DNA from: Pedobacter sp. Leaf41
GTDB taxonomy: Bacteria > Bacteroidota > Bacteroidia > Sphingobacteriales > Sphingobacteriaceae
Direction: 5' to 3'
NCBI RefSeq assembly: GCF_001422545.1
Contig: NZ_LMLE01000001.1
Coordinates: 187,373 to 251,372, forward strand
DNA: 64,000 bases
How positions within the stretch are numbered: the stretch's first letter is position 1; each line of letters begins with the position of its first letter. This document shows positions 33,911-42,226 of this stretch, one piece after another. The position numbers were made by a program, and so were the translations under genes. Below the pieces are notes generated by a model. The model searched no databases. It was given only the letters and a program-made list of their open reading frames with translations, and was not told the DNA's origin.

Positions 33911-35022
33911 GTGCCAACAGATAAGTTTTCTTTCATTACTATTTTATTGTCCTCAAATTTTAATTGATGGCCGATAAAATCGATATCAGTTAATTCCTTT
34001 ATTCGCTTAAATGCCCTGTGGTTATTATCAATTGTTAGTCTGTTAACTTTATCCTGCTGTATCGAGGTTACATCGGCATAAAGGAAATCACCTTTACTAT
34101 TTATCTTGAGCTGTAATAAGGGTGCGATTCCATTATTACCTTTTAGGCTAAACATTCCATAAGTGCAAAAATTTCCGAGGCTATAGGCAATAAATTTATT
34201 TTTATAAACTTCTACTGCCCGGGTTACATGCGGTCCATGCCCAAGCACTACATCAGCACCGGCATCAATTACAGCATGCGCAAACTTGTAAACATTACCC
34301 CGGTTTTCTCTATAAAATATTTCGTTTTTTCGTGGAACGTGCTCAAATCTGGCGCCTTCGCCACCGCCGTGAAAAGACACGATAACAATATCTGCCTGCT
34401 TTTTCAAGCGGGCAACTAATGCTTTAGCACTATCGATTTTATTAATAGAAACTGTATTTTCATTAGGCGCAAAAGCACAGAAGCCATATTTAACGCTGTC
34501 CTTTTCAAAAATTTCGAAAGGTTTATTTACCTGTCCGGCATAGTGGATTTTTAAAGAGTCTAAAACTTTTGCAGTATTTTTTCTTCCTCTGCTATCAAAA
34601 TCACCAACATGGTTATTGGCAATACTCAATACATTAAAGCCAGCCTTTTTATAAATACCGGCATAACGTTCTGGCATTCTAAAGGCATAACAGCTATTGG
34701 GATTAACTCCATTACACTTATTTGAATTACCAGAATCTAAGAAACACCCTTCTAAATTTCCGAAAACGATATCGCCTTTCAATAAACTATCAACGGCCTG
34801 AAAACTGTTAACAGCATCATCTGGTGGTAGGTTAATTTTTGAAGGAAAAGCCGAGCCTAGCATGATATCGCCAACAGCAGTAATTGAAATGGTATCTTTT
34901 AATTTCCTGATGATGGTATCTTGTTTCACACCAGCTGCAACCACCTGTGCTTTGTTATTGGTACAACTTAAAACAATGAATAGGATAAGAAACGATAAGA
35001 TTAAGCTGCTCGAGAATTTCAT
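33895..35022 (-). CDS. CapA family lipoprotein (poly-gamma-glutamate system-like)
   Basis: 375 residues. Lipobox VLSC, Cys20, then a metallophosphoesterase-like CapA fold. Visible are TAVGDIMLGSAF (about 49-60), FGNLEGCFLD, LSIANNHVGDFDSRG, VSFHGGGEGARFEHVPRKNE and LGHGPHVTRAVEVY, with the metal-binding Asp, Asn and His residues of the family. In Bacillus CapA takes part in poly-gamma-glutamate capsule synthesis; in Bacteroidota stand-alone CapA homologues have no proven role. No capBC genes are near, so capsule synthesis is unlikely from this context. The 3' end runs into a 12-base tandem repeat. Confidence 0.88.
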   Translation of the reverse strand: MKFSSSLILSFLILFIVLSCTNNKAQVVAAGVKQDTIIRKLKDTISITAVGDIMLGSAFPSKINLPPDDAVNSFQAVDSLLKGDIVFGNLEGCFLDSGNSNKCNGVNPNSCYAFRMPERYAGIYKKAGFNVLSIANNHVGDFDSRGRKNTAKVLDSLKIHYAGQVNKPFEIFEKDSVKYGFCAFAPNENTVSINKIDSAKALVARLKKQADIVIVSFHGGGEGARFEHVPRKNEIFYRENRGNVYKFAHAVIDAGADVVLGHGPHVTRAVEVYKNKFIAYSLGNFCTYGMFSLKGNNGIAPLLQLKINSKGDFLYADVTSIQQDKVNRLTIDNNHRAFKRIKELTDIDFIGHQLKFEDNKIVMKENLSVGTQPQP

Positions 35023-35041
35023 TAATTAATTTATAAGGTAT

Positions 35042-35073
35042 AAAAAAATCCTCCAAAATTGCTTCAGGAGGAT
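35042..35073 (-). terminator. Terminator of the NlpC/P60 gene
   Basis: ATCCTCC and GGAGGAT pair around a 12-base loop. On the minus strand six T follow directly after the stem. It lies 47 bases past the NlpC/P60 stop. Confidence 0.8.
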
Positions 35074-35119
35074 CGTATGTGTTCAATCTAAAAAAATAAA
35101 TTTAAGATTGTAATTTGCT

Positions 35120-35677
35120 TTATTCTACTGTGAATTCCTTTTTAAACGATTCCAAGATCCGTCCGCCTTTGTAAAAATAGCGGCTGTAATAGGGTTCGTT
35201 TAAGTTACTGATTACAACACCACGAGAACTTGATGCGTGTGCAAACCTGTTATCACCTAAGTAAATACCGATGTGCGAAATACTTCTGCTTTTAATCTTA
35301 AAGAAAACTAAATCGCCTTCTTTTAAATCATCTTTAGATAATGGATCTACCATGCTAAAAATATCGCGTGAATTTCTTCTGATGGTAGTGTTGAAAACTT
35401 TGTCGTAAATCGCTTTAGTGAATGCCGAGCAATCGATGCCTCTTTTGGTGTTTCCACCATAGCTATATGGCGTTCCGATCCATTCGTAAACAAACTTGTA
35501 TAATTTTAAGTTTGAAGTCGCATCTACAGCAACACCCATTACTTGCGAGAAATATTGTGATGCTAAGTTGTCGGGGTCGTTTAATTCTTTACCAGATTCT
35601 TTTGTTTTTGTTTGCGCAAATGCGGCTGAGAACGTGCAAATAGCGATTAGGGATGAAAACAAAAATTTTTTAATCAT
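35120..35677 (-). CDS. NlpC/P60 (C40) peptidoglycan endopeptidase
   Basis: 185 residues. Signal peptide MIKKFLFSSLIAICTFSAAFAQ, then a C40 domain that should cut peptide stems of peptidoglycan. Catalytic Cys is in GIDCSAFT (about 82), His in SHIGIYLGDNRFAHAS (about 134), with a third polar residue in the following strand. The frame YEWIGTPYSYGGNTKRG precedes the Cys as in other family members. No SH3 or other binding domain is attached, so it is a minimal enzyme. It has its own consensus promoter and terminator. Confidence 0.9.
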   Translation of the reverse strand: MIKKFLFSSLIAICTFSAAFAQTKTKESGKELNDPDNLASQYFSQVMGVAVDATSNLKLYKFVYEWIGTPYSYGGNTKRGIDCSAFTKAIYDKVFNTTIRRNSRDIFSMVDPLSKDDLKEGDLVFFKIKSRSISHIGIYLGDNRFAHASSSRGVVISNLNEPYYSRYFYKGGRILESFKKEFTVE

Positions 35678-35745
35678 GTTATACAGTTATGTTTGGGTAT
35701 TCACTTACACAGTAACGTAAACCACATGGGCTTATTGTTGGTTGC

Positions 35746-35777
35746 CAAAAGTATTAATTATACAAATGTTATCCAAA
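35746..35777 (-). promoter_or_regulatory. Consensus Bacteroidota promoter for the NlpC/P60 gene
   Basis: On the minus strand TTTG (35777-35774), a 20-base spacer, then TACTTTTG (35753-35746). Both elements and spacing are canonical. The start should lie near 35739, about 60 bases before the ATG. Confidence 0.75.
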
Positions 35778-36503
35778 TGTAACTTGTTAAAAAGTGAAAG
35801 TTATTAACATTTCAACGCTTACGGCTTGTTAGGAAACGGAGATATGGCGCCTAAAATTGTTTTGAAAAGCATTTTTTTTCTTTGCTGGTTGCTGTAGTCG
35901 CACCACTTATACAAGCTTTTATCTCAAAGTTATTAAGTCTAATACCAGTAAAATAGTAGCCGTATTAGCTTTAAAAATCAATAAAAATATTTCCGTTTCA
36001 AAATGTTTGAACCAATTTGGTTTTTTTGGTAAAATACAAAGCTCAAAATAACTCCACTTTGTCTTCAAAGTTGGAGAGAAGGTTGCGGCAAATTAATTTA
36101 TGGGTAGTTTAAAACCTTTAATAAAATGTACAAAGCCAGGCCAACTTAAGCCCGAAAGTAGCGATTATCCTTTTTTGTTGTAGATTCTTTCCTTTGATCA
36201 TAAAAAATGACAAAAAAGATAATGCGAATGGCGGGGCTACTTTTACTTAAAAGCATCTGTATTTGCCTTTCAAATGAAAATTAATAAATTAGGACTTAAT
36301 AGGATTTCGCAGAATTAAATTTTACCATTATTTGAAAGCGATAGCTTGATAAACTGTGATTTTAAATTCCGTAAAATCGATGATTTGAGTGAAACAGGCG
36401 GTATCAGAAACTTTTGATGAGAAAACAACTGTTAAATGTACGATTGTATTAAAGTGTATGATGTTTTTACACTTAAAAGTGCCAAAAATTACAATAAAAA
36501 AAT
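35778..36503. other. Long spacer before pdhA; no gene supported
   Basis: The 726 bases are AT-rich without a credible gene. They hold two small hairpins: AACCAATTTGGTT followed by six T at about 36010-36029, and CTCCACTTTG/CAAAGTTGGAG with a one-base bulge at 36052-36076. The dispersed element at 36149-36238 is listed separately. The open frame reaching back from pdhA to 36389 is probably leader, since the -7 box lies inside it. Confidence 0.45.
36149..36238. repeat. Large imperfect palindrome of the AGCCC(C)G...CTTTTTTG family
   Basis: One arm reads AGCCCGAAAGTAGCGATTAT followed by CCTTTTTTGT. The other, on the opposite strand, reads AGCCCCGCCATTCGCATTAT followed by CTTTTTTGT. They face each other over a roughly 30-base loop. 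I recall this element as common in intergenic DNA of Flavobacteria and Sphingobacteria; a related copy is at 63804-63864. Confidence 0.6.
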
Positions 36504-36511
36504 TAGATTTG
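36504..36511 (+). promoter_or_regulatory. Candidate -7 box for the pdhA-E2 operon
   Basis: TAGATTTG is a perfect -7 match 27 bases before the ATG at 36539. Upstream, CACTTAAAAGTG at 36470-36481 is a short perfect inverted repeat that could be an operator. The -33 element is not clear. Confidence 0.5.
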
Positions 36512-36538
36512 CTGTCGCAAAAAAACAAATATCCTAAA

Positions 36539-37534
36539 ATGAGTGCAGTAGAAATAAATAAAGATACTTGGTTAAAATGGTTCGAATCGATGTTGCTTAT
36601 GCGCAAATTCGAAGAAAAAACAGGCCAATTATACGGACAACAAAAAATTCGTGGCTTTTGTCATTTATACATTGGACAAGAGGCTGTAGTTGCAGGCGCA
36701 ATATCTGCAATGCAAAAAGGCGATTCGATGATTACTACTTACCGTGATCACGCTCATGCTTTGGCTTTAGGTGTTAGTGCCGATAGCATTATGGCAGAAA
36801 TGTATGGTAAAGCTACCGGATGCTCAAAAGGTAAAGGTGGTTCTATGCACATGTTTAGCAAAGAACATAATTTTTATGGTGGCCATGCCATTGTTGGAGG
36901 TCAGATTCCATTAGGTGCTGGTGTTGCTTTTGCAGAAAAATATAAAGGAACAGATAACGTTAATATTTGTTATATGGGCGATGGTGCGGTGCGCCAGGGT
37001 GCATTAAACGAAACTTTTAACATGGCTATGTTGTGGAAATTGCCTGTAATTTTTGTTTGCGAAAACAATGGTTACGCAATGGGTACTTCGGTACAACGTA
37101 CCACCAACATGACTGATATTTATAAAATTGGTTTAGGTTTTGATATGCCATGTGCTCCGGTTGATGGTATGGATCCAGTTGCAGTACACAACGCAATGGA
37201 TGAAGCAATTCAACGTGCCCGTAAAGGTGAAGGACCTACGTTCTTAGAAATGAGAACTTACCGTTACCGTGGTCACTCAATGTCTGATCCGGCAAAATAC
37301 CGTACTAAAGAAGAATTAGAAGATTATAAAGCAAAAGATCCGGTTGAATTGGCAAGAGAAACTATTTTGAAAGAAAAGTATGCTGACCAAGCTTGGATTG
37401 AAGAGGTAGAAGCTAAAGTTAAAGCTACGGTAGATCAGGCAGTTAAATTCGCTGAAGAATCTCCTTGGCCGGAAGCATCGGAATTATACAAAGATGTGTA
37501 TATGACGGAGAACTACCCTTACGTAATGGACTAA
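36539..37534 (+). CDS. pdhA: Pyruvate dehydrogenase E1 component, alpha subunit
   Basis: 331 residues. Decarboxylates pyruvate with thiamine diphosphate as half of the E1 heterotetramer. The start MSAVEINKDTWLKWFESMLL is standard. ThDP-binding motif GDGAVRQGALNETFNMA with the later CENN (about 157-188) is intact. The phosphorylation-loop region YRYRGHSMSDP is typical. The ATG at 36539 gives the normal length and lies just after a -7 box; the frame opens earlier at 36389. E2 follows after 30 bases. The E1-beta and E3 genes are not in this window. Confidence 0.95.
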   Translation: MSAVEINKDTWLKWFESMLLMRKFEEKTGQLYGQQKIRGFCHLYIGQEAVVAGAISAMQKGDSMITTYRDHAHALALGVSADSIMAEMYGKATGCSKGKGGSMHMFSKEHNFYGGHAIVGGQIPLGAGVAFAEKYKGTDNVNICYMGDGAVRQGALNETFNMAMLWKLPVIFVCENNGYAMGTSVQRTTNMTDIYKIGLGFDMPCAPVDGMDPVAVHNAMDEAIQRARKGEGPTFLEMRTYRYRGHSMSDPAKYRTKEELEDYKAKDPVELARETILKEKYADQAWIEEVEAKVKATVDQAVKFAEESPWPEASELYKDVYMTENYPYVMD

Positions 37535-37564
37535 TTTTAAAAAGATTTCAATTAATTAGATATA

Positions 37565-39235
37565 ATGGCTGATGTAATTAAAATGCCCAAAATGAGCGAC
37601 ACCATGACCGAAGGGGTTTTGGCGAAGTGGCATAAAAAAGTGGGCGATAAAGTGAAAAGCGGCGATGTTTTGGCAGAGGTAGAAACTGACAAAGCAACAA
37701 TGGACATGGAATCTTATTGGGATGGTACACTTTTATACGTTGGTGTAAAAGAAGGTGAAGCTGTTCCTGTTGATGCTGTTATGGCCGTTATTGGTAAAGA
37801 AGGTGAAGATTTTCAGGAAGCGTTAGATGCTGAAAAAGGTGGCGAAGCTCCGAAAACTGAAAGCGCTGAAGCACCAAAGGCTGAAGAGAAAAAAGAAGAA
37901 GCTGCCCCTGCTCAAGGTGGTGGTTTAAGCGAGGAAGAATTAGCAGCAAAAGGCGTTACCGTAATTCGTATGCCTTTGCTAAGCGATACCATGACTGAAG
38001 GCGTTATTGCTGAATGGCATAAAAAAGTTGGCGACCAGGTTAAAGATGATGATGTTTTAGCGGATGTAGAAACCGATAAGGCAACTATGGAAGTGATGGG
38101 TTATGCAACTGGTACTTTATTACACATTGGTGTAGAAAAAGGTGAGGCGGCTAAAGTGAATGGAATTATCGCCATTGTTGGACCGGAAGGAACTGATGTG
38201 AGTGGTATTTTAGCGGGCGGTTCTGCTCCGGCTGCAAAAGCTGAAAGCAAAGAAGAAGCTCCGAAAGAAGAAAAACAAGCAACAACAGCTGAAGCAAGTT
38301 CATCTGCTCCGGTGGCAGAAAGTTCTTCTGATAGTCGCGTAAAAGCATCGCCTTTGGCTAAGAAAATTGCTAAAGATAAAGGAATCGATTTATCACAAGT
38401 TGCTGGTAGTGCAGAAGGTGGCCGTATCATTAAAAAAGATATCGAAAACTATAAACAACCTGCTGCTGCACCGGCGAAATCAGAATCAGCTCCGGCTGCT
38501 GCTGAAAAAGTTACTGCTGCTGCTGCGCCAGTGATTCCAACTTTTGTTGGCGAGGTGAAATATACAGAACAACCTGTTTCGCAAATGCGTAAAGTAATTG
38601 CAAAACGTTTAGCAGAAAGTTTGTTTACAGCGCCACATTTTTACTTAACCATAAGTATTGATATGGATAACGCAATGGCTGCCCGTACGGCAATCAATGC
38701 TGTTGCTCCTGTTAAAGTTTCCTTTAACGATATCGTAATTAAAGCAGTTGCTGTTGCCTTGAAAAAACATCCAGCAGTTAATTCATCATGGGGTGGCGAT
38801 AAAATCCGTTTCAACGAACATACTAACATTGGTGTTGCTATGGCTGTTGAAGATGGTTTATTAGTGCCCGTAGTTCGTTTTGCTGATGGTAAATCTTTAT
38901 CGCACATTTCTGCTGAAGTAAAAGATTTTGGTGGTAAAGCAAAAGCTAAGAAATTGCAACCTGCAGATTGGGAAGGATCAACTTTCACAGTTTCTAACTT
39001 AGGTATGTTTGGTATTGATGAGTTTACATCAATCATCAACTCTCCTGATGGTGCAATTTTATCTGTTGGTGCTATTCAACAAGTTCCTGTTGTTAAAAAC
39101 GGTGCTGTTGTTCCTGGTAACGTAATGAAGTTGACTTTAGGTTGCGATCACCGTGTAGTTGATGGTGCAACTGGGGCACAATTCTTACAAACGCTAAAAG
39201 GTTTATTAGAAGAGCCGATTAGATTGTTAGCATAA
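37565..39235 (+). CDS. pdhC: Dihydrolipoamide acetyltransferase (PDH E2)
   Basis: 556 residues. Core of the pyruvate dehydrogenase complex that takes the acetyl group to CoA. Two lipoyl domains are visible, with VETDKATM lysines at about 43 and 172. They are joined by Ala/Glu/Lys-rich linkers. A peripheral-subunit-binding domain follows (about 260-300: KASPLAKKIAKDKGID). The catalytic domain (about 330-556) ends in CDHRVVDGATGAQF with the active His. The gene is directly behind pdhA. Two lipoyl domains and this spacing are typical of Bacteroidota. Confidence 0.95.
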   Translation: MADVIKMPKMSDTMTEGVLAKWHKKVGDKVKSGDVLAEVETDKATMDMESYWDGTLLYVGVKEGEAVPVDAVMAVIGKEGEDFQEALDAEKGGEAPKTESAEAPKAEEKKEEAAPAQGGGLSEEELAAKGVTVIRMPLLSDTMTEGVIAEWHKKVGDQVKDDDVLADVETDKATMEVMGYATGTLLHIGVEKGEAAKVNGIIAIVGPEGTDVSGILAGGSAPAAKAESKEEAPKEEKQATTAEASSSAPVAESSSDSRVKASPLAKKIAKDKGIDLSQVAGSAEGGRIIKKDIENYKQPAAAPAKSESAPAAAEKVTAAAAPVIPTFVGEVKYTEQPVSQMRKVIAKRLAESLFTAPHFYLTISIDMDNAMAARTAINAVAPVKVSFNDIVIKAVAVALKKHPAVNSSWGGDKIRFNEHTNIGVAMAVEDGLLVPVVRFADGKSLSHISAEVKDFGGKAKAKKLQPADWEGSTFTVSNLGMFGIDEFTSIINSPDGAILSVGAIQQVPVVKNGAVVPGNVMKLTLGCDHRVVDGATGAQFLQTLKGLLEEPIRLLA

Positions 39236-39282
39236 TTAGTTTACAGTTTATCATTTTCAGTTTTCGAACTGAGCAATATATT

Positions 39283-39312
39283 AAAGCCATTCCTTTACGG
39301 GAGTGGCTTTTT
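39283..39312 (+). terminator. Terminator of the pdhA-E2 operon
   Basis: AAAGCCATTC pairs with GAGTGGCTTT (one G-T pair), then TTT. It lies 48 bases past the E2 stop. Confidence 0.75.
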
Positions 39313-39392
39313 GATTTGAAAGCATTTCGCCATAAATTCTCCCGCAGATTAAGGTGATTTACGCAGATTTTTGTTTGAAAGTACATCAGTAT

Positions 39393-39560
39393 TTATAGTT
39401 CATTAACCTTGCGGAAAATGGAATTTTTGGTGTAGACCGAATTAAAGCTAACAAGAATCCCAATTTTAAACCCGCAAGTTTTAAATAAATTAACACTTGT
39501 TTATGGTGAACTGGAGCTAAATTTTCTACTGATTTTACTTCGACAATAATTAATAGGCTA
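39393..39560 (-). pseudogene. C-terminal remnant of a GxxExxY (PDDEXK-like) protein
   Basis: On the minus strand the C-terminal half of a GxxExxY-family protein survives: IIVEVKSVENLAPVHHKQVL then YLKLAGLKLGFLL. The frame then shifts by one base, and the other frame continues FNSVYTKNSIFRKVNEL to a TAA at 39393. The N-terminal half with the GxxExxY motif is gone. What replaces it is spacer sequence (a CGCGAAATCAGCG stretch), so the 70-codon open frame here is not an intact gene. The family is of unknown function, nuclease-like and common beside short repeats in Bacteroidota. Confidence 0.7.
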
Positions 39561-39611
39561 ATAATTTCCCACTGATTAACGCTGATTTCGCGGACCAAAA
39601 CGATTTGTAGC

Positions 39612-39749
39612 GCATCAAATGTTAACTCTGGTTGCTTATCAAAAAAATCTGCGAGAATCTTTTTGATCTGATTAAAAAGATTTGAGAGGCATCAAATGTT
39701 GACTCTGGTTGCGTATAAAAAAAATCTACGAGAATTTTTTTTTGATCTG
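39612..39749. repeat. Direct repeat pair of about 60 bases beside the GxxExxY remnant
   Basis: Copies at 39612-39670 and 39689-39749 both run GCATCAAATGTT(A/G)ACTCTGG through AATCT(G/A)CGAGAAT to TTTTTGATCTG. The phrase TAATTTCCCACTGATT flanks them at about 39558 and 39778. This pattern fills most of the 667-base gap 39236-39902 together with the remnant. Confidence 0.75.
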
Positions 39750-39902
39750 CAGGAGAAGTTAATAGTAATACGATTATAATTTCCCACTGATTTCCTCGAA
39801 AAATCGTAAATTTCATGAGCACAAAAATTAAACCACATAGCCATCCAACAAAATCCTAAACCCTTTCTTCTTTATTTTGTTAATTAACGAAACCCTACAA
39901 TC

Positions 39903-40454
39903 ATGGACAAAGAAAAATTAATACAAGAGGCCTATCTCGTATCACATACAATTGAAGAAAATGGAAACTTTCCTAACAATGCCAAATTACCTCTAATGAT
40001 ATATAAGGGCGCATTTTTGATTCATCCAGATGACACTGAAGAAGTAATTAAAAAAGTTTTTGCGCAAAATGGCTACACCAACGCCTGGGTTGATGGTATT
40101 TTCGATTATCAACATTATCATAGCAATACCCACGAGGTAATAGGTGTTTTTTGCGGTAAAGCGGAGGTTCAGTTTGGAGGCGATCATGGTGTTTGCATCG
40201 AACTGGATAAAGGTGATGTTGTCGTTATTCCGGCTGGAGTTGCGCACATGAAATTGAATTCAAGTGAAGATTTTACAGTGGTAGGTGCCTACCCAAATGG
40301 CCTTGAATATAACATAAAATATGGTAAGCCTGAAGAACGACCGGAGGCTGATGAAGACATTGCAAAAGTGAAAAATCCAGATAGCGATCCTGTTTATGGT
40401 AGCAAGGGTCATTTATTTGAGTGCTGGTATAACCAGAATTGCGCAAATGTTTAA
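39903..40454 (+). CDS. Cupin domain protein (YjlB-like)
   Basis: 183 residues, cytosolic. A single cupin barrel with the metal-binding motif HYHSNTHEVIGVFCGKAEVQ (two His and a Glu) and the second motif GDVVVIPAGVAHMKL (His). The overall sequence resembles Bacillus YjlB, a cupin of unknown function. Residues 1-70 form a helical lid typical of that subfamily. No neighbour suggests a substrate. It starts 36 bases or more past the repeat region. Enzyme or sugar-binding protein are both possible. Confidence 0.82.
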   Translation: MDKEKLIQEAYLVSHTIEENGNFPNNAKLPLMIYKGAFLIHPDDTEEVIKKVFAQNGYTNAWVDGIFDYQHYHSNTHEVIGVFCGKAEVQFGGDHGVCIELDKGDVVVIPAGVAHMKLNSSEDFTVVGAYPNGLEYNIKYGKPEERPEADEDIAKVKNPDSDPVYGSKGHLFECWYNQNCANV

Positions 40455-40522
40455 AACTCTTTCTATTTAACCGTCTAAAATTCTTTAATTTTCGGGTTTT
40501 AAATACACTATCCTTAATATTA

Positions 40523-41755
40523 ATGAATTTTAGATATTTCTGTTCAGCTTTAGCGCTCTCTGTTACCCTATTTACTGCCTGCAACACCAAAAAATCGGAA
40601 GAAAAAAAAGCTGCCGATGCAAAAATCCGTGTAAAGGAAGATGATAAAGCAGATAGCCTTCTAATCGCCTACGACCCTGCCAAAGGTGATAAGTGGATCG
40701 CGGATTTTGTACAAAACCTACATAAAAAGTATGGCTTCAATGGAAATATGCTCGTGGCGAAAGATGGCAAAATTCTATACGAAAAAGCAATAGGTTGGGC
40801 CGATTATCTGCATCGTGATAGTTTAAAAATATCTTCTGAATTCGAGCTTGCCTCCATCACCAAAACCTTCACCGGAACCGCTATTATGCAACTGGTTGAG
40901 GCCGGAAAACTTTCTTTAAATGATAACGTCAAAAAATTCTTCCCAAATTTTCCTTATGATGGAATTACAGTAAAGCTATTGCTTACACATAGAAGTGGAA
41001 TGATGAATTATGTTTATTTCATTGATGACATCTGGCGTAAGGAAAAACGCAACATGAAGAAAGGGGTGAGTAACCAGGAAGTAATGGATGTGATTGCAGA
41101 ACGCAAGCCAAATCGTTACGTGAAACCTGATGATCGCTTTCACTATAACAACTCCAATTTTATGGTATTGGGGGCAATTATTGAAAAAGTTACGGGTCAA
41201 CGTTTCTCTCAATACATGATGGAGCATATTTTCAAACCTGCAGGAATGAAGAATACTCACGTTTACAGTACTACTGAATATGAAAAAATTCCTGTTGATG
41301 TAGTCGGGCATGATCGCAATAGCTTTAGATACTCTGTTGCCCAAAACTTTTTAGACGGACCAGTTGGCGACAAGGGAATTTACAGCACTGTTCATGATCT
41401 GGTGCTTTATGATAAGTACCTAAAAAATGGAAGGTTACTTAGCAAAAAAAGTACTGACTCATCATATGTTGGTCGCAACAAGCCAGTTAACGGGCACTTT
41501 AATTATGGTTATGGATGGCGGATGTTCGATGGGGAAAAGATGGACAAAGTAGTTTATCATACAGGCTGGTGGCACGGTTTCAGACATATCTACGTTCGCG
41601 ATCTTGACAAAAATATTATTGTAATTTTTCTGGGGAATTTGACCAACGGAAGTTTAATGCATCTTGACGATTTATACAAACATTTAGGCATGCCGATAAT
41701 CAGAAAAGGTGCCTACCACGGCAACGGCAGCTTGCCAGGAAGCGATGAAGATTAA
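40523..41755 (+). CDS. Serine hydrolase (class C beta-lactamase-like) lipoprotein
   Basis: 410 residues. Signal peptide and lipobox FTAC (Cys at about residue 20), then a beta-lactamase/D-Ala-D-Ala-carboxypeptidase fold. Catalytic SxxK is SITK in ELASITKTFTGT (about 113-125). The YxN motif is YNN in HYNNSNFMVLG. The KTG-box region is HTGW in VVYHTGWWHGF. These match the family of esterases, carboxypeptidases and class C-like enzymes. Specific substrate is unknown. The ATG at 40523 is chosen for its signal peptide; the open frame begins at 40439. Resistance to beta-lactams should not be inferred from the fold. Confidence 0.88.
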   Translation: MNFRYFCSALALSVTLFTACNTKKSEEKKAADAKIRVKEDDKADSLLIAYDPAKGDKWIADFVQNLHKKYGFNGNMLVAKDGKILYEKAIGWADYLHRDSLKISSEFELASITKTFTGTAIMQLVEAGKLSLNDNVKKFFPNFPYDGITVKLLLTHRSGMMNYVYFIDDIWRKEKRNMKKGVSNQEVMDVIAERKPNRYVKPDDRFHYNNSNFMVLGAIIEKVTGQRFSQYMMEHIFKPAGMKNTHVYSTTEYEKIPVDVVGHDRNSFRYSVAQNFLDGPVGDKGIYSTVHDLVLYDKYLKNGRLLSKKSTDSSYVGRNKPVNGHFNYGYGWRMFDGEKMDKVVYHTGWWHGFRHIYVRDLDKNIIVIFLGNLTNGSLMHLDDLYKHLGMPIIRKGAYHGNGSLPGSDED

Positions 41756-41762
41756 ATAATCT

Positions 41763-41799
41763 AAACCTCGCAGGTTTCAAAAACCTGCGAGGTTTTTTT
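41763..41799 (+). terminator. Strong terminator after the serine hydrolase gene
   Basis: AAACCTCGCAGGTTT faces AAACCTGCGAGGTTT in a near-perfect 15-base stem, followed by TTTTTATA. Confidence 0.9.
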
Positions 41800-41858
41800 A
41801 TAATAGCGTTCGAAAACAATTTTAGGTAAATTTAACTTATTAATAAAAACAACAAATT

Positions 41859-42164
41859 ATGTTCGATAAATTATTAGCAGCGCAACAAAAAGCGGAAGAA
41901 ATTAAAAAGCGTTTAGATACTATCTCTGTTTTTGGAGAGGTGGAGAATGGCGCCATAAAGATTACAGCAACCGCAAACAAAGCAATAACAGGCGTTTCAA
42001 TTAATGAAACATTTTTGGAAAATGCAGATAAAGAAGAGTTAGAAGAATTGTTATTAACGGCAATTAACAAAGCTCTGGCCAATGCCGAAGAGGTTAGTGC
42101 TACAGAAATGCAAGCCTCAGCCGCAGATATGTTAGGTGGTTTGGGCGGAATGTTTGGTCAATAG
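41859..42164 (+). CDS. YbaB/EbfC family nucleoid-associated protein
   Basis: 101 residues, DNA-binding dimer associated with the nucleoid in other bacteria. The family pattern is visible: MFDKLLAAQQKAEEIKKRLD, then a three-strand sheet with VENGAIKITATANKAI, then EELEELLLTAINKALANAEE. The tail MLGGLGGMFGQ is typical. In most bacteria it follows dnaX and precedes recR; neither is here, as is often the case in Bacteroidota. The next gene follows after 62 bases on the same strand. Confidence 0.9.
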   Translation: MFDKLLAAQQKAEEIKKRLDTISVFGEVENGAIKITATANKAITGVSINETFLENADKEELEELLLTAINKALANAEEVSATEMQASAADMLGGLGGMFGQ

Positions 42165-42226
42165 ATTAAACTTTTACTCTACTTTTTACTACTTCTAAAT
42201 TTATATTCACCTTCGATAAACTCGTT

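Noticed and set aside
36389..36538. N-terminal extension of pdhA to 36389
   Set aside because: The extension contains the -7 box and is not like other E1-alpha proteins; the ATG at 36539 gives the normal length.
39386..39598. 70-codon frame as an intact gene
   Set aside because: Its first residues are spacer repeat text and its C-terminus is frame-shifted; only the middle matches a GxxExxY protein.
40523..41755. Antibiotic-resistance beta-lactamase
   Set aside because: The SxxK, YxN and HxG motifs define only the wide serine-hydrolase family; lipoprotein nature and neighbours give no support for resistance.
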